The translations under genes and the position numbers were made by a program. The notes under the pieces are model-generated. The model was not told where the DNA came from. It searched no databases and saw nothing but the letters and a program-made list of their open reading frames with translations. Of a stretch of DNA of 64,000 nt, positions 44,318 to 55,717 are shown one piece after another; the stretch's first letter is position 1; each line of letters opens with the position of its first letter. Source of the DNA: Acephala macrosclerotiorum (lineage: Eukaryota; Ascomycota; Leotiomycetes; Helotiales; Mollisiaceae); NCBI GenBank assembly GCA_014904845.1, contig MU119330.1, positions 62,001-126,000 on the forward strand. Direction: 5' to 3'.

Positions 44318-47300
44318 CTTCACGAGCGTTCATTCAAGTGAAAGGCGTTGAATGTCAAATAAGGTTTCTGGAAAGGCGCCTTTGGCTGGTTGACTACAGA
44401 TCGAACGGTTAGCCAAGAATGTCCAAATGTGAACGGGTAGACGAGTGCAAGAAACATAAAGTAAGAGGAACCCAAAGCAAGAGGAGGGATTAAAGAAGAA
44501 ACAAAGTAGAATGGACGCGTTGACAAGTCTCTGGAACCTTTTCAGGAAGACAAGGGGCAGCATACCTGTTTGGTAGACCGCAGATCGGCCTTTGGAAGTT
44601 GGACCGCGACCGCAGTAGGGAAGTGCAAGGGCAATATTATGCTGAGAAGTGCAGGGGGGGCAATAAGCAGAAGACTCGACAATCGATGGCAGGATTGATA
44701 TCAAAGCCAAGGATGTTGTGTCAAGAGCGTGTTGAAAATATGTGAAGTTGTGGTTTTGTGGGGGGCTTGGGGAAGTTGAGGTGGGTTGAAGTCGAGCGAA
44801 AGGCTGAGGTTATTGACAAGGCGGAGGAGGGGGACAAGGCTCCGAGTTTGATTGTGACGATAAGGACGTCAGTTTGGTTCAACCATAACAACCAAACAAA
44901 AATTTACAGATTTACAAACAGAAGTTTTATGCATACCTTAATTTCATTCCGAGTCCAGGTCCCAAGTCCTCTTTCAAGTATCTTTATTCTCAAGCCAAGA
45001 TAACCGTTGCAACGGCCGAAGTGTAACGTTGGACAATGCTACGGGAGTATATTCTTGGCGGAGGAGGAGGAGGAGGAGGAGTGTGGCCGAACGTGGGACG
45101 ATGCGGCCGAAGGAACACACTATTATTGAAGGAGCAGGGAGGAGAACGTCGATTGTGGGACGATACACTTGAAGGAGCGTTTTGTTGACGGCGGTGAAGG
45201 GCGTTGCGCTTGAAGAGGGGGATATTGGCGGTGGAGGAGGGGGATGGCCAGAGATGACAAGAATTAGAGCGTAAGTTCTTGATACAACCGTCCTCTTTCC
45301 CCAGATATACAGTTGTTCAGGGTGCTGATTATTACTTCAGGAAGGAATGCAAGTGCTTTGACAAGTTGGTCGAGAACTCGAGTGCCAATGAGTGTGGAAC
45401 ATTTGAAGCCCACAAGAAGTAAGCATCCTAATATTCAATGTCCGTCAAAGCCTCGTCCAGCGGGGCTTTTGTCGAATTCCTCGCAGCTTCGGCTGAACCG
45501 GTTCCAAGGGGACGGGGGTGAGATGGGCGAAGAACAGGAGGACAAGAGGATACGGATGTCGTGTACCCCCGTGTTATAGTAGCTGGCATCACCTATTAAA
45601 GGAGATCTGCCTCGTCGAAGACCACCAAGGTGGCCCTTTTGAGAGATGCCGTCGAGGTTGGTTGGGATTTTGGAAATACTTGGGGTTTGCCTGCCATGAT
45701 CTATTAATGCCTGCAGCCATCGCATAGTACATTGGTGGGGAGAGGCGTCAGGGGAATGACAAGGCTAGGATTTGAAGGGGGGGTGGAACGAACACCATCG
45801 AATACACTTCGAGATCCAACACGGCGCCTGGATCTGCAGCCAGGGTAGGGACCATATTTCCAGGGGAGGCTGCGAGATAAGAAACTGCTGACCAGCGGGC
45901 ACTTTTTTTTGGGCTTCCTTTTTACTAACACTCGCCGAAGTACATCTTCCAGTCAGAGCAGGTTGTTCAGGGGCAGCATGTGCAATCATTAGTTAAGTCC
46001 CGTATTGTCCACTCACGAGAATTATGCCTACTTGTCTTTCTAGTAGTCTTCCTCTATTGAAGCCAGTGACGGCAGATCCAGTCAAGCACATCACATTATT
46101 TACTGTTTGTCGTCGCTGCTGATTGTGACTGAATGTCTCACCAATTCACACCGTTTTCCTCCGCATTTCAACACCAAGAGGGCATCGACTGCTCAGCAAA
46201 TGGAAATCCAGAGGGCCGAAATGATATCTCGAGATGCCAAGGAGAAAATAGGCGAGGTCGCCCTACAGTCCACTATCAAGGCCCTGTTGCGTCAGCGCCC
46301 CAGACACTAAATAAACCATTAAACCCCGGAGCCGTTAGTATCGTACGGCGTAGCACTATCTACGGGAGTATGGAGCTTTGAATTGACGAGCGTATGAAAT
46401 TGGGGGTCGAGACTCTCTCCAGGAAGTACTCTTCTTGGCTTCGTATATTTCCCCCATCCCTTCGTCTCTGTAAGTGGTCGATATCGATGTTGGCCTCATT
46501 TGTACGACCCTGCTGCAATGTTGGGTCTAGGCTGGATGCATGAACATCTACGTTGGTTCCTCCAAACCCCACTCCAACCCACGCTGAAGGTTAAACTAAC
46601 CTATTTAGTTACCGAACGCCTCTTGAAAATGAGATGCCCATCAGCGATAGACACTTTTCGTTAAATCTTCCGTTTGAACTCAAACTTAATTACCGATCCG
46701 CGTGAAGTTATTGAACCTTCTTCAAACGGCCTTTCGTATCCAGCTCTAGATCTCTGCACGAAAGTCTACCTGCTACAGTACGATGTCCCTCGACCGAACC
46801 AGGTCCTCCCTTCACTTCAATTCATGCCGGGTTCAGCCCATGGATACATCTCAGAGACCCACACTACTTCCCAAAAAGCAAAACGGTCCGGCTTGGAAAA
46901 GGTCTCGGTAACCATACGGAGCAGCCCATTCCAGGCTGATAGCTGGTAGCACACTGTCAGTGCACTTCTGAACAGGGCTCAATTTAGTGAGATAGCTGGC
47001 ACTATAAGCCTACGCAATAAATCCACTCTACATCCCACTGCTAGCCGCTGTCCTGGCGCAAAAGTGGCAGGCCTCGGTTGAAGCCTGATAGCTGTCGTGC
47101 CTCCGCCTTTCGAGACATCTGTCTTGCTCGGCGGCAGAGTCGGCTTTGTATCTATGGCTTCGAGATATTTTTCCGTGAGGAGAAAACGTAACTGTTTCGC
47201 CTTCGATTTGACCGAAAATATGGTGGCTTGATGGCCCCTGTCGCCATGAGATGTTCTAGCGCGGGGGTCCACTGGTGGTCCGTTGGGTGGAGAGAATGGG

Positions 47301-47907
47301 TGCCGAGCACCGAATGAGATCGATCGACACTCCGGACACGTTTCTTAAACTCCATTTAGCTCCAAGAGAAGATCTTCGATGGAGAATCTAGAAGACGGGT
47401 CTCCACGAGAAGTCGTTCTACGGGCAGTTCGTCAGACCTAGAGCCTTGGAACTAATGTGACCCAAGGAAGAGGTTATGACAAATTGGGCATGAGGTCTCC
47501 TGCCTCTTTCTTTTCTGTTGGTGGCATTTGCAGAATTTCCCCGATGCTCTTTTTCTTCCTCTTTCGCTATCTCGTTTTATACTATTTTGTCTGGCCTCAT
47601 ATTTGTATCTTCCTCGGAGTCAACGAGATATAAATATTAGCTTACATTTTACTTCAATTCATTCCACTTCACTGCTGCCGTGTCTCGTGCGGGTATGTTA
47701 TATTTCGAATTTCCACTCATCGTTGCCATTTACTGTTTCTGGCAGATCCAATAGCGTTATAAGATATGAGTCTGTCTCGGGACTTTGACAGAGAAACCTT
47801 TTCGTGCTACGTTCAACCTGCTGGTCCCCACAAAACCGCAGGCACTCGAGAAATATCCTCAATATTATATCGATGATTTAGCGGCTAGGGCGGCATAGAT
47901 GGTACAA
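44318..47907. other. Gene-poor stretch, left part
   Basis: Upstream of the DUF8004-like gene I find only short unsupported frames. A GGA-rich simple repeat is at about 45058-45081. No RNA gene recognised. Confidence 0.5.
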
Positions 47908-48042
47908 CGTATCAGGGCAAAATAATGTACCGAGACAGCCACTGACAGGGGATGAGAGCCAATAAACAGCTCGTATTGTTTACTTTCTGGTCTGTGCCAG
48001 CCTGGAACTCCCGGGCTCGCTACATTATTTTGCCCTGATACG
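47908..48042. repeat. 135-bp element with 27-bp near-perfect inverted repeats (MITE-like)
   Basis: Arms 47908-47934 and 48016-48042 are reverse complements at 26 of 27 positions, 22 of them consecutive; the outer part of the arm is CGTATCAGGGCAAAATAATG. The loop is 81 bp with no coding capacity. Such short structures are typical of miniature inverted-repeat transposable elements. A GTAC lies two bases outside each end; whether it is a target duplication is unclear. Confidence 0.75.
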
Positions 48043-49669
48043 AAGTACATGAGCGTTTTGATACCCTCCCGTACGTGCATGGCTCGGTGGTGGAAATGAC
48101 GGAGCCGCGGGACGGTTGACCGCTTCAAAAAAACGTCGGCAATGTATGTGTGCGGGACTTAGTGCCTCAAGGTGGGGTTCCAAAGCCCTCCCCTTCAATC
48201 ATTGATGTACTACCGATCGACTTCCTACCAGAGATGCAGGAAGATAATCTGGATAGCAAGAACCAACTCCTTGCTCGTCACAGAACATCTCAAGTCTTCA
48301 TAACCCTACAGGATCAACGGTTCAAGGCGAGGAAAACATTTCTATCTTCTCACTCCCATACCCAATTCATGTTCCTCAACCCCCACATTCTCCTAATAAG
48401 CCTATCAGGCGTGACTCCCTCGCTTCCTAGCTGCTTTCTGCCACATCTCTTGCTATGGAGCCGACCAGCCAACACACTCCTTACGCCTCCAACAATCAAT
48501 ATGCTTCCCAGATAGCAGCTAGATGAAGGGTTCTCGTAACCCACTCCTCTCAACAGACCGAGTCCCAGCAACCATAGGTATTAAAGGGTCAAGGGTCGTT
48601 GGGGAGTAGCATTTGTTGTTGAGAGTCGAGACGAGGCGAATAATCAGACGAATGAAAGGTGAGGATTAGATGGCACCTGCTCTTACTAGGATCAAGTTGA
48701 AAGTAAGTTGTGACGAGGGCGATTCTAGGGTCTCCATTTCACACCTTGTCCAATCCAACATCTTGCACTCCCAATTCACCCCTCTTACACTCCTCAAGCC
48801 TCTACTTCTTGCATGACTCACAAGGTATCCCTCTATCTCCTTCCTCATCCTATAAAAACCACCCCACCGCATTCCCATTCCTCCTTCACAACAAACAAAA
48901 TCAGCTATCTCGAGGAAATTATGGCCTGTCCCCGTTTGTCGGCAACTTCGGCCGTATTGGTATCTCATCCCCCGTTACTCTGCCCTGCTTAACCTCCCAG
49001 TCGCAGAAAATATTGATCTTGCAAGCGAGCAGATAATGAAAAGGGAGTAAAGACGGTCGCTGTCAACAAAGATAGGGCGGCCGGACGAATCACTGATGCG
49101 TGTTTTTGGGTTGTTAGTGGTTATTGTCAACAAATATACAAGTGTCGTCCCATAAACTTCGTGCAACAAATCCCCTGTCTAGCTGTTGTCTGCCGTCTGG
49201 AAAAACGCCTTCACATTCTCTTCCCTTATTATTGTCTGACTGTAAGCAACCAACTGTGCAAGAGGCTCGCTTTGAAAGGAGGAAGCGAGAATTCTCGGTT
49301 GATGTCGGGGGCAGAGACGTTGCTCGCTTTGGGAAAGGGGTTGCGGTTGTCGGCAGATTTTAGGGTCAGAAACATGATTGATGTTCGGTTGAAAGAAAGG
49401 AGCGTGAAGCGAATAATATAAGCAAGCAGTCCACCAGGACGAGCATAGGATACGAAACTAATAACAGTTCACCTATCAAAATACCGATATAGATGCTTGC
49501 ATAACAATTAAAAAAGACAGTAGTATGAATATGCAACCATGATATTTAAATCTATACCAATGCTACTCCCAATGCCATGATGCAAAAACATGGTATCCAA
49601 ATCTTACCACCGGTACCAAGTCGCCATGCAAGTAAGCAACAAATGACCTACCTTTCCTCATGCAGAAGA
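48043..49669. other. Gene-poor stretch, right part
   Basis: A 121-codon plus-strand frame at 48150-48515 starts just right of the inverted-repeat element but shows no domain. The right end should include the 3' untranslated part of the AnmK-like gene. Confidence 0.45.
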
Positions 49670-51146
49670 TCACCCTTTCTGCCTAACAATCAGCTCCCTC
49701 ACCTCAGGCAAGCCCTCCCATCCTCTCCCAGCCCCACCAAACACAACACTCTTCTCAATCACTTCCCTCCACCTCAAGCCCGGCGCCAACTTCCCCGTTA
49801 TAGTATTCGGCCTCCTCACATCCGCGTTCGTGGGTACAGGCAGTGCTCTTCCAAGCAAGGCTTCCATAGCTTGCATCGCGAACCCAACTGCTTTCTTCGC
49901 GTTGGCTGGTACGCCAGTCTTGTCGAAGGAGCCGAATCTCGCGCCAGGGAACTCGTTCTGAAGATCGGAGATTAATTGCATGTTGAACATTCCTCTGCCA
50001 TCTACCACGATGTCTGCATTATTGATAGCATCTCTGCCAGGACCGAAGAGCAGCATTTGCTGAGCGATGGAAGCGGATGTAAATCGAGTCATTGTCGCAA
50101 TTGTATCCGCAGGCGTGCAACCTCGGTAAGTGCACATCGAAACAATGTGTTGTGCCTTTGCATCTCCGTAGATCTCTCGCGCCGTGGTCTTGGGAGGTCG
50201 AGTTGAGAGGTAGTTGTCGGATGTGAGGAGTTCTTCAACGACTTCGTGGCAGATTTGGCCGTGGAGTAGGGAGGAGGCTTGGTCAGTGGTGGGGTCGAGA
50301 CCGAATTGGCGGAAGGCGGAATCGATCATGCTGGTTCCTGGACCGGTGTCCCAGTCATACATAGCATCAATTCCACCTGCATTGTCTGGGGGAATGAAGC
50401 ACACTGTCGTGATTCCACCGATCGTGATGCATATTTGGAGTCGAGTAGGGTGATGGAGGAGCAATCCGACGAGGTATGCGAAGAGTGGTGCACCTTGTCT
50501 GCCAACTGCTTGCTCTGCTGTTCGATAATCTGAGACAGTGGTGACGCCTGTCTTTGCTGATATCACAGTTCCCTCTCCTAGACACATGTTTGACCTGTGC
50601 TGCCCTTTTGGTGGCGTACCCGTCAACGAGATCAATTGTCCCCCAGACCCAATCATGTCGATGTCGTCCACTGATATGCTGTGTTTGTGTGCGAAGAGGT
50701 GAATTGCGTTTGCAAACGTATGGCCCATCTCAGCGTCCATTTGCGAAAGCATGCTCGGAGGAGCAGCATCTTCTCGTAGCATCGAAAATATGTCGGTTCG
50801 AATCTTGGAGGGCATGACAACCGAATCGTACTATGGACAATTAGCTATGGTTTCGGCCGAGGGGGGTATTGAGGGGTACCTTGATCAGATCAAGACATAA
50901 CGGAGATTCAGGCGTCTCTTGTGTAAATCGGCACAGAGCAAAGTCGATATCATCCATTGCCGTCCCAGAAGTGATCCCCAGAATCAACAGATCCAAACCA
51001 GGACTCTTTTGTACACTCGGTGGAGAGGATGAAGTCGAGGAATCGGAGTCGCCATTTGCCTTCGACTGCAGAGCTTCAAGATACTTGTGCCCAACATTCG
51101 TCCGTACGCGCCCCTTCGGCGTAAACCCATTCATTGTCCTCGCCAT
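49670..51146 (-). CDS. Anhydro-N-acetylmuramic acid kinase (AnmK) family protein
   Basis: Minus-strand exons 51146-50880 and 50830-49670 join in phase 0 over a 49-bp GT-AG intron, giving 475 residues. In bacteria AnmK phosphorylates 1,6-anhydro-N-acetylmuramic acid with ring opening, part of cell-wall recycling. The sugar-kinase fold is clear: GITSGTAMDDIDFALCRF at 57-74 replaces the bacterial GLMSGTSLDGID loop, and GSGGQLISLTGTPP, GVTTVSDYRTAEQAVGRQGA, ICITIGGITTVCF, YDWDTGPGTSMID and NADIVVDGRGMFN mark later motifs. About 45 N-terminal residues (KANGDSDSSTSSSPP) are extra. Fungi have no peptidoglycan, so the substrate is unknown; a foreign wall sugar or another anhydro-sugar is possible. 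The family is patchy in fungi, which fits old transfer from bacteria, yet the gene now has an intron. Confidence 0.9.
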
Positions 51147-53409
51147 CGGTGCTGTCGTCGAGCTCGAATGAACAACGGTATCATTTCGTCGTCAAGAGTC
51201 TCCAAACATCTCGGAAGTGTAAGATGGGGTCTGCGAGCTCTTTTAAGATGTCCTTCTGTCATGAATTAGCCTCGACTAAGTACCGTATTATGCTCCACAT
51301 TCATGCTGGTAGCTAATGTTAGTCATGGTGCTCTCCACTTTACAGAAGCAGACAGTGTGAAAGTCGATTGGGGGCGCTGTTATATCCAGATAGCTAGGAT
51401 CTCTGGACAGCCTGTGCAGTGGTTGGTCAGGCTGCAATAGGATCAGTTGGGTGTAGCAAATTAGAGGTATGGCGTGAGCAGCATGCTTTTCGGGAGAATG
51501 GTAGCAAAGTAGTCTGAAGGTCGTGTGAGTTGGTCCGTTTTGCATGGACGGGAGAAGTGAACCCTTTTGGGAAGGAGTATGCTTCTATGCCTGAGGCATT
51601 AGGTCTGTTGGCCTTCGGGACAAAGCCGATGATTTCTCCTCCAAGGAAAAACACATCACGAAGACGAAATCGAGTGAAAGCATTATCTCATATCCGTACG
51701 AACACCCTCAAGAGTGGTGGTTTCTTTCCTTGTCGATATCCAAGTGGTACGGTGCAGACAATTTTCAAGCCATGGACCCCGACAACGCCGACCCCCTTGA
51801 CGCTACATCTCTTCTCGTTTAATATCCCCAATAGCAAATTGCATGGCGAGGCATGCTCAAATGGCTCGTTTCCGGAATTTCTATTGGCGGTGAAGAGTTG
51901 CGAATAGAGCATTTTTATTGCGTCTTGGACAGTCAATGTTGCACAACATACGCATGGTCTATCATTGGCTTGTGGAACCCAGATTATTGGGTTGCAGCAT
52001 GCAGGAATTTCTTTCTCGACGCAGCAAGAGCATTCCTTCGACAAATCATGTTTGATGTTGAAGTACTTGGTATTTCCTTGAAGAGGACCTTTAATGCTTC
52101 TCACCCTCCTTGAAGGTACCTCAGAGATGGTCTCATCGGCATCACTGTGTTGAAGTCCAGTCGGAATATTTAATCCCACCCTCGACCATGACTGCCGTGT
52201 TCCGGTAATTGAGTCCCAACCCAATGGTTGCACGATCTAAGACAAGGATCTGATCTACAAATAGAGAGCTTGTTCCAAAGTGGCATATTCTCACGAGTCT
52301 CAACGCCATCTCGAGGTCTCAACTCTCGACGGATATAACTTGGTGCCAAGAAGACTTGAACCGCCCCTCATTGCTTAATGCGGGGTAGTACGATATAGTT
52401 GAAGTTTTATCCCACTTATGTGGCTAGGTGTGGGCGGAATGGACGAGGAAGATATGATGTTGGATTGTTTGACCTATGGACGGCGCTTGGTGTCCTCCAG
52501 GGGCTTCACTGTAGCTCCCTCTCAATTCCCGATTCTCAGACTGGTCGCTTTCACTTTCATCTCTACAGTCAGTGTCTGCAAAGGTGTCGGGTTTTCGTTG
52601 TAAAATCGTATCCCGATCCGCCCCGCTCCGCCGCCTTAATGCTCGACTTTCAACAGAATATTAACTACCTTTTTTTTGCATACCTAGATCCTTATTCCTT
52701 ATGTATAGGGATTTGTCCTTGCTAGCGTCTTATCAGTTTCATAAATAATATTCGATTGTCCCTTCCCCTAAACTGACAATCACAAGTCTTGTTGCAAATC
52801 GCGGGAGCGGCACGAGGAGCGGCAGCAAAACCACCGCCGAGAGCAAGGGCCTGCCGCCCGCCTGCGATATGCAACAAAGCTTTGAGTGTCCGAGTAGGGA
52901 GGAACAATGATAAAAGGGGGAGTGTTCCGGGCGAGATAGGACACTTTGATCTTACGTTATGAAATGTTTCTCTTTTGGACTCCAAAATCAATGCTGCAAT
53001 ACTCAGAGAGCTGTCGATGCGCAACAAATCCAAGCTCTGGCTTCAAGCCAGTGTCTGGAATATTTGTGGACTTGCCAAAGCGTAACAGAGCTGCACTATT
53101 GGAAAGTAGGGGTGAAGCATGGCGAGAGTTGGTACGAAGGTCAAGTAGTGAGTTATGCCAGCACTCCTCTTCCCTTTGAAGCCGAAGAGGAGTTGGCTTA
53201 GCAAATACTGATATGCGCTAGGTTTGAAAGATTCAATTGTTTCTCCTCAATCCGATAGTTTGAGCGACCACATTTATCATTTCGAGCACGGACATTGAAC
53301 CGAAATGGCATCCCCAACAAGGTAGAGCTAGCAAATACAAGAACAAAAGGGAGAACGCTCTTCAACCACACAAACCAAACCTCACATCCCAACAAAGTCG
53401 ATCCTCAGC
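51147..53409. other. Intergenic region with one doubtful open frame
   Basis: Apart from the Cys-rich frame listed separately I find nothing convincing. The left end contains the AnmK promoter, the right end the 3' region of the transporter gene. Confidence 0.45.
51688..52233 (-). CDS. Doubtful Cys-rich open frame, 181 codons
   Basis: A minus-strand frame starting MQPLGWDSITGTRQSWSRVG contains ECSCCVEKEIPACCNPIIW and RPCVCCATLTVQDAIKMLY. Codon use looks protein-like, but there is no signal peptide, no known domain and no splice support. It may be a terminal exon of a regulator-type gene, a relic or chance. Confidence 0.22.
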   Translation of the reverse strand: MQPLGWDSITGTRQSWSRVGLNIPTGLQHSDADETISEVPSRRVRSIKGPLQGNTKYFNIKHDLSKECSCCVEKEIPACCNPIIWVPQANDRPCVCCATLTVQDAIKMLYSQLFTANRNSGNEPFEHASPCNLLLGILNEKRCSVKGVGVVGVHGLKIVCTVPLGYRQGKKPPLLRVFVRI

Positions 53410-55056
53410 TTACAAAATATACCTAAACCCCTCCTGCTCCCAATCCGTCTCATCCAACCCCGCACTCGGCAAAACAACAACCCCATTCTCACCACCGACA
53501 CTCGTCCTCCCTGGCTCTGCCTCAATTCTAACACGCTGAGCTCTATCCCTCCTCTTATTTTCCCAATCCATATACTGCCTCAAAACCAGTACATCCATAA
53601 TGCCCAAACACAAGCAGATGATGCAAATCTTACACCCCGTTTGATAATGGGGTGCCTCCCTCGCGAAAAAGACTTGGGGGCCTGAAATATTCCCTGCACA
53701 ATATGCAAGAAATAGAATTGCTGATACGACAGTCTTCTTAGTGTAGCCAGCGACATCTGAAGCGATTATGCTGAGGGAGAGAGGGAAACCAGAAGCATAA
53801 GCAGCAAAAATGGATACCCCACCCAGACGGCCAGACTTGTGAGAAGAAGGCAGGTACCCGACGAGACACCAGCCAAGAGTAGCGATGCAGAGAAGACAGG
53901 CGATGATTATGCAGCGAGAACGACGGAGTTTGGTGGCGAGGTAGGCGGCTGTTAAAGTAAAGACGACCTGGCAGGCGCCCTGGGGCATGCCGAGTTGGAG
54001 GGTTCGAAGTTCGCCGTAACCGAGGCCTTTGATGATTACCGATGTAAACTATTGCGTGTCAGCGGTCATTTAAATAACTGAGGATGGGGGAAATAGACAT
54101 TGGTTACTCCACCGTTTGGCAAACTAGTGAAAGCTGTGTAGAGGAAGAGGAGCCAGGTCTTAGGGTCCTTGATCGCTTCGAGGGCTTGATGGGGTTTCCA
54201 ATGTGTGCTTTTGAAGCTGTGGGATTGTTTTTGTGGTCGGCTGTGAGCGATTTCTTGTTCGTGAGGGGTCAGCCAGCGAGCATTCATGGCGCTGTCTGGC
54301 ATGAAGAACATTAGGACGAGTGACCATGTGAAGGTTATGAGGCCGAAGATGATGAATAGCCATCTCCACGCCGCCAACGAGCTGTGAATTTCTCCAATGG
54401 CATATCCCAGGATACCTCCGAAGATGCTGGCGAGACCATTTCCTGCGAACCAGATACCGTGTCTGAGGGAATGCTCTGATGGCTTGTACCACAAGCCGGT
54501 GATCAAACTAAAGCCAGGGCTGATTATGCTTTCGAAGACGCCTAGAAGCACGCGAAGGACCATGAGAGATGCAAAGCTTGACGCTGCACCGTGGCACATG
54601 AGAATGATTGACCAGCAGAAAATTGCGGATGCTAGGTATTTGCCAAGAGGAAATTTGACGAAGCCGACTGATCCTGGGAAGGAGGCGACGAGGTATCCGA
54701 AGTAGAAGGCGCTGCTGCACCACGAGTACTGCTGGCCGACAAGATGCTAGGAGACTGTCAGTTAGGATCATGTATTGGAGACGGATTCTTACGGCATCTT
54801 TTTGGATCCCCATCACCGCAGTATATCCGAGTGTAATCTTGTCGAGATATTGAAGCATGTATGTGACGAACATGAGAGGCATCAAGCTGAATAGAACAGT
54901 ACTGTGAGTATTTCTAATGATAGACCTCGTAATTGGGTGAACTTACTGAAGATCGATCTTCCGGAGAATAACTTTTTCCTCGTCGTCCACAACGACGAGT
55001 TGAGGTGGTCCCTTCTCATCGAGCTGGATGTCTATGGGAGCTGGGGACTTCTCCAT
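53410..55056 (-). CDS. MFS transporter, Dal5 (anion:cation symporter) type
   Basis: Four minus-strand exons, 55056-54947, 54901-54793, 54746-54099 and 54048-53410, join in frame (introns 45, 46 and 50 bp), giving 501 residues. The cytosolic N-terminus leads via KVILRKIDL into LMPLMFVTYMLQYLDKITLG, the first helix and DK motif of the Dal5 family. HLVGQQYSWCSSAFYFGYLV, RVLLGVFESIISPGFSLITG, HGIWFAGNGLASIFGGILGY and WLFIIFGLITFTWSLVLMFF follow, then a central loop and the second six-helix half (SLPNGGVTNFTSVIIKGLGY, FAAYASGFPLSLSIIASDVA). Relatives import allantoate, ureidosuccinate, pantothenate, dipeptides and other small acids. The gene shares its upstream region with the divergent Zn2Cys6 regulator, which probably controls it. 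Confidence 0.92.
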
Positions 55057-55717
55057 CGCGAAAATAGCTTATGTACACGAAAGTTTGATACTTCTCCTAC
55101 TGTACTGAGGAAATTAGACGTGACAGGCAATTTTGCGTTAAAGCTGCAGCAACCTCCGAGGGACAAGAGGGGTGAAACGATGTCAGTCAAGATAGCAGCA
55201 AGGCTAAACAGTAGGAGAAAGATTTATATGTTCGTGAACATTATTATAGCGATCGAATGCTATCGAGAACTTCGAGGCATCCGTACGACCGCCCGACGGA
55301 AAGCCACTTGCTCCAGCGCCATTTCTAGAGATATCCTGGGGTGATTGATACACATTTCGATCGTGGTGTTGGGGTACTGATAGACCGATTCGCGACGACT
55401 TCGTTGGCGAGACCGATGGACGATCGATCGTTGCACGAAGGATACGGTTCGCAATTCCAAGAGTGATAATGATGAAGTTGGTGGCTGGTATTTCCGACCA
55501 GGCAGATCTGCTGCACTGCCCCCTTCAACGATGCAGTACTGTGGCGCCAGCGACCGCGAACGACTGGTCACATCCTCCGACGAATCTTAGCTGAGGCCGA
55601 CGCCCAATTACACCTTCAATATCCCAACATCGTCGAACATTGACATGATTCTCCCATCTAAATCCACATTTTCTTGAACGTGGTCAATAAGGTGCTCATC
55701 GGGGAAATGAAGACACG
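55057..55717. promoter_or_regulatory. Shared bidirectional upstream region of transporter and regulator
   Basis: The start codons of the two divergent genes lie about 660 bp apart, so both promoters must be here. A CGATCGATCG-rich patch is near 55420-55435. I could not define a CGG-triplet operator with confidence. Confidence 0.5.
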
